From Niabella agricola (GTDB lineage: Bacteria; Bacteroidota; Bacteroidia; Chitinophagales; Chitinophagaceae), in the NCBI RefSeq assembly GCF_021538615.1, contig NZ_JAJHIZ010000003.1:3720001-3784000 (forward strand): DNA of 64,000 nucleotides. The letters are read 5' to 3'. The stretch's first letter is position 1. The number at the start of each line of letters is the position of its first letter. This document shows positions 26,630 to 36,596 of the stretch, one piece after another. Below the pieces are notes generated by a model, which did no database searches, had not been told where the DNA came from, and saw nothing but the letters and a program-made list of their open reading frames with translations. A program made the translations under genes and the position numbers.

Positions 26630-29600
26630 ATGAAACAAAAAACAAACCATTACTCCTCCTTCCTTTCCGGCGGCTTTTTTTTCCGGCTGCTGTTAACCGG
26701 CATCCTTGCTGCAGTATTGTGCTGGCCCGCCCGAACGAACGGGCAGACGATCTCCCTGAATGTTAAGAACGCTTCGCTGGAGTCGGTGGTGCTGAGCATT
26801 CAGCAACAAAGCGGCTATAGCTTTTTGTTTAAGGCCGAATATTTTGACCAGGCCCGGCCGGTTACGTTAACGGTTAAGCAGAAACCGGTTAAAGAAGTAT
26901 TGGAGCTGTTATTTGCCGATCAGCCATTCGATTATAAGATCAACGGCAAAATCATTACACTGATTCCGGCAGATAAGGCCCCTCCGCCCAAAGCGCCGGC
27001 ATCACCAGGCAATAAAATGGATATCACAGGACGTGTTACGGATTCTCTGGGAAATCCGCTCAAATCTGTATCCGTGCAGCTGAAAGGTACCAATGCGGGC
27101 ACCGCTACAGATGCTTATGGCCGCTTTAGTATCCAGGCGGCAAAAGGCGCCGTGCTGGTCTTCAGCGCTGTTGGATATATGGAGCGGGAAGTGACCATCG
27201 AAAACCGGCCCATTCTTGATGTGGTGCTGAGTGCGGTGATAGCCGATCTGGATGAGATCGTAACTGTAGCCTATGGTACGCAACGGAAAGTAAGTGTAAT
27301 AGGCGCCATCACCTCAATCTCACCCAGCAAGCTAAAACTTCCGGTAACGAAGCTCAGCAGTGCCCTGGCCGGTCAGCTGGCCGGGATCGTAGCAGTGCAA
27401 AGTACGGGTGAGCCGGGTTCCGGCGCTGCCTTCTGGATCCGGGGCGTGAGCACTTTCGGAGCCAACAGTCGCCCGCTGGTATTGGTGGACGGGATCGAGC
27501 GTTCGCTGGACCTGGTGGATCCGGAAGATGTAGAGTCCTTTTCCATTCTGAAAGATGCTACGGCAACAGCGGTATACGGTGTAAGGGGTGCCAACGGTAT
27601 TGTACTGGTTACGACCAAGCGCGGAAAGATCAGCGACAAGCCCAGCATCAACCTCCGGGCAGAACAAGGTTACCTGAGCCCAGTACGGATGGTAAAACTT
27701 GCCAATGCAGAGCAATGGATGGACTACTATAACGATATCAGTTTTGAAGGCTCATCCAATATGCCATACCCAGAACATGTAAAACAACTATATCTCAATA
27801 AAACCGATCCGGATCTGTATCCAAATGTAGACTGGATGGATGCGATCTTTAAGAACCGGACCACCAATAAACGCGTAAACCTGAATATAACGGGAGGGGG
27901 TAAGATCGCCAAGTATTATATTTCCGGGTCCTATCTCAATGAGAATGGATTGTTCGAGCCGGTGATCACCCCCAATTATAATCCCCAGTATAATTACAAC
28001 CGGTTCAATTTCCGTTCCAACCTGGATATAAACGTAACTCCATCCACGGTTTTGAACCTGAACCTTTCCAATCAGTATGAGCGCCGGAACCGTCTGGGCG
28101 TGGATATGGCTAATATGTACACCATGCTGATCTCCACACCGCCAATCTCCACACCGCTGCAGTATTCCGATGGATCGCATGCCATGCCGCTCGTTGGGTT
28201 CAATCCTTATTATTCGTTGAACAGTACCGGCTTTACCCAGGATTTCTGGAACACCTCACAATCACTGATTGGTCTGACGCAGGATTTTTCCGGCATCATC
28301 ACCAGGGGGCTAAAGGCCAACTTCAAATTCTCCTGGGATGCAGTGAACGAGTCCACCCTTGATAAAAGAAAATCGCCGGCTACCTTTTACGCTACCGGTA
28401 GGGATGCAGATGGAAAGCTGATCCTTCATAAAAATACGGACGGCAGCGATTATTTATCCCTAGCCCGCTCCAACCGCGGAAGCCGTGCTATCAACCTGGA
28501 GTCATCCCTGATGTACGACCGCCTGTTTGCGGAGCAACATCGCATCGGTGGATTGTTCCTGTTCAATATGCGGGAATTCACTAACAATTTTCCCGGAGAT
28601 TATATTGCGGCCTTCCCTTACCGGAACATTGGTGTGGCCTCCCGGCTTACCTATTCCTTTAAAGACAAATATTTTGCAGAAGGTAATTTTGGGTATAACG
28701 GTTCCGAGAATTTTGCACCGGGAAAACGGTTTGGATTTTTCCCCTCTGTTGCGGCAGGATACCTCGTAAGCAATGAGGCCTTTTTTCAGGAATTGTTACC
28801 TGTTATCAGTCTGCTGAAGTTTAAGGGATCCTACGGAGAAATCGGGAACGACCAGATCGGTGGCAACCGCCGGTTTGCCTATAACACGGAAATGCAGGGC
28901 TCTACGGGCTACATTTTTGGTAGCACCGGCCAGGGAGGAAGAGGGGGCATCTCTACCGGTTATCCGGGCAACCCGGATGTGTCCTGGGAAACGGCCATTA
29001 AAAAGAATGTGGGTGTGGAGCTGGAACTGTTTAACCGGTTAAAGATACAGGCCGACTATTTCAATGAGAAACGGGAGGGTATTTATATTTTACAGGGAAT
29101 GGTACCAACCATCGTAGGTAACAATATCAAACAGTATGTAAACCTGGGCCGGATGGAAAACAAGGGCATCGACGGGTCGCTTGAATATGCACATATGATA
29201 GGCGAGTTTGCCATCCAGGCCCGCGGGAATTTTACCTATAACCGGAACCGGATCCTGTACAACGATCAGCCGGATCCTATATGGGGATACCAGTCGGGTG
29301 TGGGAAAACGTTTTGGACAGATTATGGGACTGGTGGCTTTGGGACTTTTTGAATCAGAAGCAGAAATTGCAAACAGCCCGCAGCAGATGTACGGGCAGGT
29401 AAAGCCGGGGGATATCAAGTATAAAGATATCAACGGGGATGGGATCATTAATTCCTATGACTATATAGGGATCGGTTATGCCGGCCTGCCGGAGATCAGC
29501 TATGGATTTGGCACAAGCGTGGGATGGAAGGGCTTTGATCTATCGGTATTTTTCCATGGAGTGGGCTACGTAAACCGGGTGATCGGCGGTCCTGCCATTG

Positions 29601-29980
29601 TAGGACCCAGTCAGAACATCCTGGTAGAAGGCCAGATCCTTTCCGATGTAGCAGATAAACGCTGGAGTTTGCGGAATCCGGACCCCAACGCTGAATACGC
29701 AAGGCTTTCCCTGGCGTTTAATGAGAATAATGCCCAGGCCTCAACTTTTTACCTGCGGGATATGCGCTTTTTGCGTTTAAAAAACGCAGAGCTGGGATAC
29801 AGCCTCCCAAAAGATCTGTACCGGAAGGCAGGGATATCAACGATCCGCCTTTATGCACAGGGTGTGAACCTGCTTACCTTCAGTAAATTCAAATTATGGG
29901 ACCCTGAACTGGATACCAATACAGGAAGGGCCTATCCTCAGATGCGTGTTGTTAATCTGGGATTAAACATTATATTTTAA
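26630..29980 (+). CDS. STN-containing SusC receptor (locus B)
   Basis: A 1116-residue TonB-dependent outer-membrane receptor. Order: signal peptide to about residue 38, STN signalling domain (LNVKNASLESVVLSIQQQSG to YKINGKIITLIP, ~40-112), carboxypeptidase-regulatory-like domain (DITGRVTDSLGNPLKSVSV, ~130-205), TonB box (LDEIVTVAYG), plug (to ~345, with VYGVRGANGIVLVTTKRG), barrel ending VNLGLNIIF. The STN domain contacts FecR in the periplasm, so it both imports substrate and reports it. The stop overlaps the SusD start by one base. It is a close structural match to the locus C SusC but clearly a different sequence, so different cargo is likely. Confidence 0.93.
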   Translation: MKQKTNHYSSFLSGGFFFRLLLTGILAAVLCWPARTNGQTISLNVKNASLESVVLSIQQQSGYSFLFKAEYFDQARPVTLTVKQKPVKEVLELLFADQPFDYKINGKIITLIPADKAPPPKAPASPGNKMDITGRVTDSLGNPLKSVSVQLKGTNAGTATDAYGRFSIQAAKGAVLVFSAVGYMEREVTIENRPILDVVLSAVIADLDEIVTVAYGTQRKVSVIGAITSISPSKLKLPVTKLSSALAGQLAGIVAVQSTGEPGSGAAFWIRGVSTFGANSRPLVLVDGIERSLDLVDPEDVESFSILKDATATAVYGVRGANGIVLVTTKRGKISDKPSINLRAEQGYLSPVRMVKLANAEQWMDYYNDISFEGSSNMPYPEHVKQLYLNKTDPDLYPNVDWMDAIFKNRTTNKRVNLNITGGGKIAKYYISGSYLNENGLFEPVITPNYNPQYNYNRFNFRSNLDINVTPSTVLNLNLSNQYERRNRLGVDMANMYTMLISTPPISTPLQYSDGSHAMPLVGFNPYYSLNSTGFTQDFWNTSQSLIGLTQDFSGIITRGLKANFKFSWDAVNESTLDKRKSPATFYATGRDADGKLILHKNTDGSDYLSLARSNRGSRAINLESSLMYDRLFAEQHRIGGLFLFNMREFTNNFPGDYIAAFPYRNIGVASRLTYSFKDKYFAEGNFGYNGSENFAPGKRFGFFPSVAAGYLVSNEAFFQELLPVISLLKFKGSYGEIGNDQIGGNRRFAYNTEMQGSTGYIFGSTGQGGRGGISTGYPGNPDVSWETAIKKNVGVELELFNRLKIQADYFNEKREGIYILQGMVPTIVGNNIKQYVNLGRMENKGIDGSLEYAHMIGEFAIQARGNFTYNRNRILYNDQPDPIWGYQSGVGKRFGQIMGLVALGLFESEAEIANSPQQMYGQVKPGDIKYKDINGDGIINSYDYIGIGYAGLPEISYGFGTSVGWKGFDLSVFFHGVGYVNRVIGGPAIVGPSQNILVEGQILSDVADKRWSLRNPDPNAEYARLSLAFNENNAQASTFYLRDMRFLRLKNAELGYSLPKDLYRKAGISTIRLYAQGVNLLTFSKFKLWDPELDTNTGRAYPQMRVVNLGLNIIF

Positions 29981-31827
29981 TGATGCATATGAAAAAGAAT
30001 AGATTTTTTTGGTTCCTGTTCTCGCTTCTCTGTATGGCAACGGCTTGCGAACGCTACCTGGATGTAGAGTTACAGAACCAGTTAACGATGGATGAAACTT
30101 TTAGTAAACGCCAGACAACAGAATCTTTTCTGGCCAATGTGTACAGCTACCTGCCGCAGGAGAACCTGATATTTGATATAGACGGCGACCTCCCGGGCAG
30201 AAGCGATGAAGGATTGTATTCCTGGTTGTCCGGTGTGCCCTGGCTCAATATGAACAGCGGATCGCAAACCCCGGCTACAGGGATGTACCAGACCTGGACC
30301 TTCTACTATAAAGCTATTAAACAGGCCACTATCTTTATAAACAATGTTGATAAATGTGTGGAGCTGACCGCCGCACAGCGGGATGTGATGAAGGCAGAAT
30401 CCCGGTTCCTGAGGGCGTATTATTATTTCTTAATGATCCGGAAATACGGCCCGGTTTATATCTGGGGCGATAAAGAGAGTGATATTACCATTAAAGGGAA
30501 AGACGTGGACCGGCACCCACTGGACGAAAATGTGGCATTCCTTGTATCGGAATATGATAAGGCCGTTGCGGTGCTTCCTGAGGTAATTACAGAGCAGGCC
30601 TGGTACGGACGGGTTACAAAAGGCGTAGCGTTAACGGCCAAAGCCGAGTTGCTGTTGTATATGGCGCGCCCGCTTTTCAACGGTAATAACCTGTATGCGG
30701 GAATGAAAAACAAGGACGGAAAATTCCTTTTTCCGCAAACCCCGGACCCCAATAAATGGGAGCTGGCAGCACAGGCTGCCAAAGCGGTTATAGATCTGAA
30801 CCGGTATGAGCTGTACAAAGACAACCTGGAAACGGACCCCTTCCGCAAAGCCATTAAATCCTATATGGGGATCTACTTTAACTTCTGGAATAAGGAGATC
30901 ATCTGGGGCAGGTGGGATCCGGCTCCGTTCCAGTTCGTTTCGCGCTGCGCCCCGCCGCAGATCGTAAAGCAGGGTTTCGGAGGCTATGCCCCCTCATTGA
31001 AACTGGTGGATACCTATCCCATGGCAGCCAGTGGCCGGTATCCGGTTACCGGGTACCAGGCAAATGGTAATCCGGTTATTGATCCGCAATCCGGGTATTC
31101 GGAAGACGGGTTTGTCAACAACTTCATTCATCCGCTGGACAATTTTGCGCCAATAAAAGCACATAAGAGCACCGTAGGAAGGGATGCCCGTTTTTATGCA
31201 TCGGTTCTGGCAAACGGGTTCTGGTGGATCAATACGTATCATGGTCAAAAACTGGTAACCTTTCATGCGGGCGGAACCTCTCCCTATACCCAATCCGGCG
31301 ACTGTGTAAAAGCAGGCTATCTCTGGCGCCGGATGAGCGATCCTTCCAATGATATCGACCAGGGACAATGGGGGCAGTTCTCCTGGCCCTTTTACCGCCT
31401 GGCGGAAGTTTACCTGGATTATGCCGAAGCCTGCAATGAGAAGCCTTCAAGAAATGAAGCCGAAGCCTTGCTTTATATTAACATGGTGCGGGAGCGCAGC
31501 GGGCTGAATAAACTGGAAGAAGCCTATCCCGAAGTATTGGGTAACCAGACTTTGCTAAGGGAATTATTGCGCAAAGAGCGCATGGTGGAACTGGCCTTTG
31601 AAGGACACCGGTACTATGATATCCGCACCTGGATGATCGCAGAGAAGGAATTTAACGGACCATATTATACCCGGAACCTGCAGGCTACTAATTATGAAGA
31701 TTCCTGGGCGCGTACAACCGAGATCTTCCCAGGAAGAATGGTGTTCCGTCCGCAACATTATTTATTCCCGATCTACCAGGATCAGCTTAGTGAAATGCCC
31801 AATATCACTCAAAACTACGGGTGGTAA
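29980..31827 (+). CDS. SusD/RagB lipoprotein (locus B)
   Basis: A 615-residue surface lipoprotein of the SusD/RagB family. The signal peptide ends at SLLCMATACERYLDVELQN, where the Cys is the lipid site and 'YLD' begins the mature protein as usual. N-terminal SusD domain: FLANVYSYLP and ESRFLRAYYYFLMIRKYG. C-terminal RagB domain: RLAEVYLDYAEACNE, INMVRERSGL, LLRKERMVELAFEGHRYYD and the closing LFPIYQDQLSEMPNITQNYGW. It forms the hinged lid of the SusC channel and binds the glycan. Translational coupling to SusC is indicated by the 1-base overlap. Confidence 0.93.
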   Translation: MMHMKKNRFFWFLFSLLCMATACERYLDVELQNQLTMDETFSKRQTTESFLANVYSYLPQENLIFDIDGDLPGRSDEGLYSWLSGVPWLNMNSGSQTPATGMYQTWTFYYKAIKQATIFINNVDKCVELTAAQRDVMKAESRFLRAYYYFLMIRKYGPVYIWGDKESDITIKGKDVDRHPLDENVAFLVSEYDKAVAVLPEVITEQAWYGRVTKGVALTAKAELLLYMARPLFNGNNLYAGMKNKDGKFLFPQTPDPNKWELAAQAAKAVIDLNRYELYKDNLETDPFRKAIKSYMGIYFNFWNKEIIWGRWDPAPFQFVSRCAPPQIVKQGFGGYAPSLKLVDTYPMAASGRYPVTGYQANGNPVIDPQSGYSEDGFVNNFIHPLDNFAPIKAHKSTVGRDARFYASVLANGFWWINTYHGQKLVTFHAGGTSPYTQSGDCVKAGYLWRRMSDPSNDIDQGQWGQFSWPFYRLAEVYLDYAEACNEKPSRNEAEALLYINMVRERSGLNKLEEAYPEVLGNQTLLRELLRKERMVELAFEGHRYYDIRTWMIAEKEFNGPYYTRNLQATNYEDSWARTTEIFPGRMVFRPQHYLFPIYQDQLSEMPNITQNYGW

Positions 31828-31846
31828 TCATTTAAACTTTTTTCTT

Positions 31847-32776
31847 ATGATGCAACGATTTTCAAATACGACGTCCTTGGCTTTCTTTATGATAACACTG
31901 TTTTTATGCGCATGCCAAGAAAAACGACTGGATGGAATGGTAGAGGACCGGATCTACCTGGTAACACCGGGTTTGCATACCATGCCGGTATATAATTGGG
32001 GAAAGGATTCTATTGGATTGCAGGTCATTAAAAGTGGTACGGGGCAGCAGCCTGCAACTGTAAGGCTTACGATCGATCCCACGCTGACCGATAAATACAA
32101 AGAAAATTCTGAAGCACAATATGAGCTGCTGGATGAACGGTTTTATAAAATTGCCAGCAGTGTTCTGGAGTTCAAAGCAGAAGACTATAAAAAGTCCTTC
32201 GATTTTATTATTGATGTAACAGCATTAAAACAGGCGGGGGGAGCAGCAAAAAAATACGTACTGCCCTGTAAAGTGTCCATTAGTGGCGGAACCGTACAGG
32301 CTGCAAAGGACGCGGTACTGGAAGAGGTGCTGGTCATTGATCTGAAGGAGCCTTATATTGCTTTTGAATCAGCAGGCGTTATGCAAAACCCGATCAGTAT
32401 AACGGCTGAGTCGGCAAATGAGTTCTGGTTTTACACAAAAGTGCAAGCCAATTATCCGGGTGCCGGTAATGTTGCCTTTGAACTGATCGCAGACGAAGAA
32501 TATGTACGGGAGTATAACCGCACCAACGGAACCAATCTGGTGCCTATGCCCGCGGCGGCCGTCCTCTTCAACACTGGTCAGTGGACCATTCCTCCGCATG
32601 GAAGCATCCGGCAGCTGGACTGCAGGATCCTGAAAGATAAACTGGTAAACAGCAACGGACTGCCGGCTTATGGCGAATACTGGATGCCGTTGCTGATCAA
32701 ATCTGTTTCAACAAATGGTATTGATCCAAAGAAGAACATACAGATCTTCCGGGTCTTGTATACCGGTGGTAAATAA
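31847..32776 (+). CDS. DUF1735/BT_3987-domain lipoprotein (locus B)
   Basis: A 309-residue lipoprotein starting MMQRFSNTTSLAFFMIT with lipobox LFLCAC. It shows the DUF1735 (BT_3987-like N-terminal) beta-sandwich: VTPGLHTMPVYNWGKDS, then VRLTIDPTLTDKYKEN, the 'FKAEDYKKSFDFIID' turn, and a second similar unit (EFWFYTKVQANYPGAGNVAFEL to ILKDKLVNSNGLPAYGEYWMPLLI). Proteins of this type are surface glycan-binding partners of SusC/SusD and occupy the SusE/SusF position. An open extension to 31694 overlaps the SusD gene and is rejected. It starts 19 bases after the SusD stop. Confidence 0.85.
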   Translation: MMQRFSNTTSLAFFMITLFLCACQEKRLDGMVEDRIYLVTPGLHTMPVYNWGKDSIGLQVIKSGTGQQPATVRLTIDPTLTDKYKENSEAQYELLDERFYKIASSVLEFKAEDYKKSFDFIIDVTALKQAGGAAKKYVLPCKVSISGGTVQAAKDAVLEEVLVIDLKEPYIAFESAGVMQNPISITAESANEFWFYTKVQANYPGAGNVAFELIADEEYVREYNRTNGTNLVPMPAAAVLFNTGQWTIPPHGSIRQLDCRILKDKLVNSNGLPAYGEYWMPLLIKSVSTNGIDPKKNIQIFRVLYTGGK

Positions 32777-32812
32777 TTTTATTTTCAGTTAAACATTCGA
32801 TTCAACGAAAAT

Positions 32813-34696
32813 ATGTTTGGACTAAACCTGAAACGGCTGTTATCCTGGATACTGGCTGCGGGCATCTGTTTGCCGGCAGGAGCACAGGAAAAGGCTGCCA
32901 TCATACCCGATCCTGCAACAAAGGAATGGTTGCCCGGGTCTTTTAAATTGAATACACTCACAAAAGTGGTATCCCTGCAACCGGAGACCCACCGGATCGC
33001 AGATCAGTTGCGCGTTGATATACAGGAACGGACAGGATATCAATTACCGGTTCAAAAACTGCGGGCAGCAACAGCAGCGGGCGGAATCGGGCTGCTGCTG
33101 AACAAGAACCCGGATCCGTCGCTGGGCACGGAAGGGTATATGCTCTATATACAGCCGGAAGGTATCAGGATAAAAGCCAATACCGCACACGGCGTATTCA
33201 ACGGGGTACAATCGCTGCTGCAGTTGATCGATAGTAAAGGCAGGCCCAAACCCGGTACTGCAATGCCCCTGCGCTGTTTGAAAATACAGGATCAGCCACG
33301 TTTTGGCTGGCGGGGACTGATGCTGGATGTAAGCCGTCATTTCTTTTCCAAGGCATTTGTAAAGAAGTATATCAATGAAATGGCCCGGTATAAACTGAAT
33401 GTTTTTCACTGGCACCTCACCGATGACAACGGATGGCGGATCGAGATAAAAGGATTGCCCAAACTAACCGAAGTAGGTGCCTGGCGGGTACCCCGTACAG
33501 GAACCTGGGCGGCCCTGGCTCCGCAATCGGGGGAGGCGGCTACCTATGGCGGGTATTATACCCAGGAAGAGATCCGCGAAATCGTACGCTATGCGGCAGA
33601 CCGTTTTATAACCATTATTCCGGAAATTGACGTACCCGGCCACTGCCAGGCACTGATAGCTGCCTACCCGGGTCTTTCCTGTTCGCAACAGCAGTACCCG
33701 GTAAGCAATGGTGCTGGTTCCGGTCAGGAACATAATGTACTCTGTCCTGCCAATGACTCTGTATACCTTGTGCTGGATAAGATCTTTACGCAGGTGGCTG
33801 AATTATTTCCGGGTGATTATATCCATACCGGAGGCGATGAAGTCAGTTACCGGTTCTGGGAAAAGCACCCGGCGTGTCAGACGCTCATGAAGCGGGAAAA
33901 GATCACAACCGGTGAAGCCTACCAGGCCTATTTCGGACAAAAGGTAGCAGCGATTGTCCGGACAAAAGGAAAAAAGATGGCCTGCTGGTACGGACATTAT
34001 TTTGATGAACGCGATAAAGAAACGACCATGTATAGCTGGACGACGCGGGAAGACGGCATACGCATGTCGCAGAAAAAAGTTCCGGTGGTGATGACTCCGG
34101 CCTGGGATACCTACCTGGATTTTTTCCAGGGCGTATTTTCCTCGGAGCCGGTGAATGTGATCCCCGGTATTGTGCGGTTAAAACATTGTTATGAATTTGA
34201 CCCCGCACCGGAAGGCGCCAATGTGGACTATATCCTGGGCGGACAGGGAAACCTCTGGACGGAGAGTGTACCTTCCGAGCGGCATGCCGAATATATGACC
34301 TGGCCAAGAGCCCTGGCCCTGGCGGAAGTATTCTGGTCGCCCCCGGAGCAGCGGAACTGGCCGGGATTTACAGACCGGGTAATCAACCGGCTTGCCTACT
34401 TTCAGAGAAAAGGGATCAATTATGCAGAAAGCTTTTATAATCCAGTTATCACCGGCGTAAAAGACAGCAGCGGAAAATACCAGGTAAAGCTGGATAGTGA
34501 ATTGCCTGGAGTACAGCTTTACTATACATTTGACGGAACCAATGCCGATGCCTATTGTTCCCGATATAACGGCATGCCGCTGAATGTACCACGGGAGGCC
34601 AGCCAGATAAGGGTTATGGCTTACCGGGCTGGAAAACCCCTGGGCCATCAGATCGTTTTTATGTTGAGCGAACTGTCTCATCCCAACCTGCGGTAG
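32813..34696 (+). CDS. GH20 beta-N-acetylhexosaminidase (locus B)
   Basis: A 627-residue exported glycosidase that removes terminal beta-linked GlcNAc or GalNAc by substrate-assisted catalysis. Signal peptide to ~AGAQ (24); GH20 N-terminal alpha/beta domain (~30-155); catalytic TIM barrel (~160-500) with FGWRGLMLDVSRHF, NVFHWHLTDDNGWR, IPEIDVPGHCQA and the catalytic pair in HTGGDEV (D342, E343); WTESV closes the pocket. The C-terminal ~90 residues (VQLYYTFDGTNAD) are a chitobiase-type beta-sandwich. It is the only recognised CAZyme of locus B, so the imported glycan likely ends in beta-HexNAc. It is probably periplasmic, as no lipobox is seen. Confidence 0.93.
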   Translation: MFGLNLKRLLSWILAAGICLPAGAQEKAAIIPDPATKEWLPGSFKLNTLTKVVSLQPETHRIADQLRVDIQERTGYQLPVQKLRAATAAGGIGLLLNKNPDPSLGTEGYMLYIQPEGIRIKANTAHGVFNGVQSLLQLIDSKGRPKPGTAMPLRCLKIQDQPRFGWRGLMLDVSRHFFSKAFVKKYINEMARYKLNVFHWHLTDDNGWRIEIKGLPKLTEVGAWRVPRTGTWAALAPQSGEAATYGGYYTQEEIREIVRYAADRFITIIPEIDVPGHCQALIAAYPGLSCSQQQYPVSNGAGSGQEHNVLCPANDSVYLVLDKIFTQVAELFPGDYIHTGGDEVSYRFWEKHPACQTLMKREKITTGEAYQAYFGQKVAAIVRTKGKKMACWYGHYFDERDKETTMYSWTTREDGIRMSQKKVPVVMTPAWDTYLDFFQGVFSSEPVNVIPGIVRLKHCYEFDPAPEGANVDYILGGQGNLWTESVPSERHAEYMTWPRALALAEVFWSPPEQRNWPGFTDRVINRLAYFQRKGINYAESFYNPVITGVKDSSGKYQVKLDSELPGVQLYYTFDGTNADAYCSRYNGMPLNVPREASQIRVMAYRAGKPLGHQIVFMLSELSHPNLR

Positions 34697-34737
34697 GGAC
34701 GGGAACAATATACTCTTTGCTTTTATGAATTTATAGA

Positions 34738-35718
34738 ATGATGTACGGTAATTTGTTTTACGCAGGGATATGGGGAATGGTAATCCTTTTTTGTTCGACG
34801 GCAGCCATAACCCAAAAACCGTCCGGAAAGTATCAGGCGATCTGCGACACGTCGTCGCTTTTGGACGATGCAGCGTTTAGTAAGGGATTGGTGCTGGAGG
34901 GAACCAATACCAGCACCGTCCGGCGGGATGTATTTATTTTTCCTTATGGACGCCATGCAAGACAGGTACAATGGGGACTCGCCGAATGGGGCAGCCGCTA
35001 TCCCCTTCGTGCTTTTAAAAAAAACACGACAGGCAAAAAAGCGGTCTATGCCGCCAGAGGGAAAAAAATCATTTTTGAAAAATGTGCCGGCTCCCGGCAC
35101 ATTACCATGGAGGTAGCCGCCTCAGAAGAATACAATGCCCCGCGCCGAGAAGGAGTGGAATGGCCGCATCTGTTATTGGGACAAACATTTAGCGGCAAAC
35201 CTTTTCTAAAAGACCTTGAGGGACTGGTGCTTAAATTTTCGGGCCGGCTGACAAAAGCCGTATTGCGGATGCCACAAAATGAATTCGACCGGGGGCTGCA
35301 TACCGCCCAGTTCCAGCTTTTCATTACGGTGGAGAATCTGAATCCTGCCTCTCCCGGTCATGGCGACTTTTTTTGGTTCGGCATCCCGTTCTATGATTAC
35401 CGCTATAAAACCATCCAGCGGTTTGCGGCACAGGACCTGGGCAAAAGCGATGCTTCGGGAAAGTTTATTTACAGCATGGGAAGTATGGATTTTATGAACG
35501 GATCCTTTCATTCGGGCCAATGGATCACGGTTGAAAAAGATATTTTACCGATGATGAAAAATGCCGTGGAACTGGCAAAGCAACGGGGCTACCTGAACGG
35601 ATCGGCATTTGAAGATCTCGGCTTATCTTCTATGAACCTGGGATGGGAAGTTCCCGGCACACTGGATGTGGGATTTGAATTTAAAGGGTTTGATGTATTA
35701 AAACGGGTGCGCAGGTAA
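34738..35718 (+). CDS. Unknown exported protein X1 (family X)
   Basis: A 326-residue protein with a signal peptide (~1-25), otherwise unrecognised. It is clearly homologous to the three consecutive proteins X2-X4 in locus C. Shared landmarks: DAAFSKG (44-50), QWGLAEWGSRY (78-88), ASEEYNAPRREGVEWPHLLL (128-147), the core GLHTAQFQLFITVENLNP (187-203), FFWFGIPFYDYR (211-222), AQDLGKSDASGKFIYSMG (231-248), GSFHSGQWITVEKD (255-268) and MNLGWEVPGTLDVGFEFKGF (299-318). Alternating hydrophobic strands suggest a beta-sandwich. It closes locus B after the GH20 gene. Binding, esterase and hydrolase roles are all possible; none is shown. It is closest to X2. Confidence 0.8.
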   Translation: MMYGNLFYAGIWGMVILFCSTAAITQKPSGKYQAICDTSSLLDDAAFSKGLVLEGTNTSTVRRDVFIFPYGRHARQVQWGLAEWGSRYPLRAFKKNTTGKKAVYAARGKKIIFEKCAGSRHITMEVAASEEYNAPRREGVEWPHLLLGQTFSGKPFLKDLEGLVLKFSGRLTKAVLRMPQNEFDRGLHTAQFQLFITVENLNPASPGHGDFFWFGIPFYDYRYKTIQRFAAQDLGKSDASGKFIYSMGSMDFMNGSFHSGQWITVEKDILPMMKNAVELAKQRGYLNGSAFEDLGLSSMNLGWEVPGTLDVGFEFKGFDVLKRVRR

Positions 35719-35922
35719 CGGCAGGCTCTTTAAGATGTACCTGTCCGTAAAAAACGGAGGGGCTCGTTATCAGAAAATACCGCACGCCGGCAATAAAGAC
35801 GGCCAGAATTTATCAGCTTTAAGCTTCTTGCGGCAGGAACCGTGTAAAACGTATGATACCGATCTGTTATGGGTAATGAATGTGTCCGGGATTTGACCTT
35901 TCGTTTTCTTTAAGGTTTTTTC

Positions 35923-35930
35923 TATATTTG
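35923..35930 (+). promoter_or_regulatory. -7 box of the locus C sigma gene
   Basis: TATATTTG matches TAnnTTTG 24 bases before the ATG at 35954. A TTTC lies about 20 bases upstream and a TTTG 27 bases upstream, so the -33 element is imperfect. A separate promoter here means locus C is not simply read through from locus B. Confidence 0.5.
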
Positions 35931-35953
35931 TCTGGATCCAGAATATCTTTTCC

Positions 35954-36529
35954 ATGACAATGCTCAGTGATGAACAGCTTTTCTCGCTGGTAAAACAGCA
36001 TGACCGGACTGCTTTCGATCAGTTGTACAACCGGCACTGGTTGTCTTTGTTCAACAAAGCATATAAGCGTTTGCGCGACCGGGAAGCCTGCTGTGATCTC
36101 CTTCAGGATATCTTCGCCGATCTTTGGAATAAGCGTGACATCCGGAATATTGATAACCTGGCAGCATATCTGAACACAGCCGTAAGAAATAAGATATACA
36201 CCCTGTTGTCTCAGGGAAAGGCGGTGAACTATTTTGTACAGCCCTTTGAAGATATAGCAGGGACTTCGCAGGCAGACAGTCATTTTAATCAAAAAGAGAT
36301 CAGCAATCTTGTACAACTCTGGATGGAAAGCCTTCCTGAAAAAAGAAGGGAAATCTTCCGGCTTCGTTTTTACGAAGGAGCTTCAACAAAGCAGATCAGC
36401 GAATACCTGAACATTTCTCAAAAAACAGTACAGAACCAGCTGCTGCTGGCTTTTCGCGATCTGCGCCTTCACCTGGCGCATTACCTTGCTACAGTGGGCG
36501 TACTTTCTGTTTTACAGGCCGCCGGGTAA
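35954..36529 (+). CDS. ECF RNA polymerase sigma factor (locus C)
   Basis: A 191-residue ECF sigma factor. Region 2: LVKQHDRTAFDQLYNRHWLS and CCDLLQDIFADLWNKRDIRN (residues ~10-70). Region 4: WMESLPEKRREIFRLRFYEG and STKQISEYLNISQKTVQNQLL (~120-160). It is only distantly similar to the locus B sigma, so the two should read different promoters. It lies 67 bases before its FecR partner and heads locus C. Confidence 0.92.
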   Translation: MTMLSDEQLFSLVKQHDRTAFDQLYNRHWLSLFNKAYKRLRDREACCDLLQDIFADLWNKRDIRNIDNLAAYLNTAVRNKIYTLLSQGKAVNYFVQPFEDIAGTSQADSHFNQKEISNLVQLWMESLPEKRREIFRLRFYEGASTKQISEYLNISQKTVQNQLLLAFRDLRLHLAHYLATVGVLSVLQAAG

Positions 36530-36596
36530 AATAAATTTTCAAATCTTTTGGGAGATTTTCTTTTTATGCAGACAATATAGGTATAAAGCCGTATGA

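Noticed and set aside
35744..35758. Small hairpin TCCGT-AAAAA-ACGGA after X1
   Set aside because: Only 5 bp with no T-run; too weak to call a locus B terminator.
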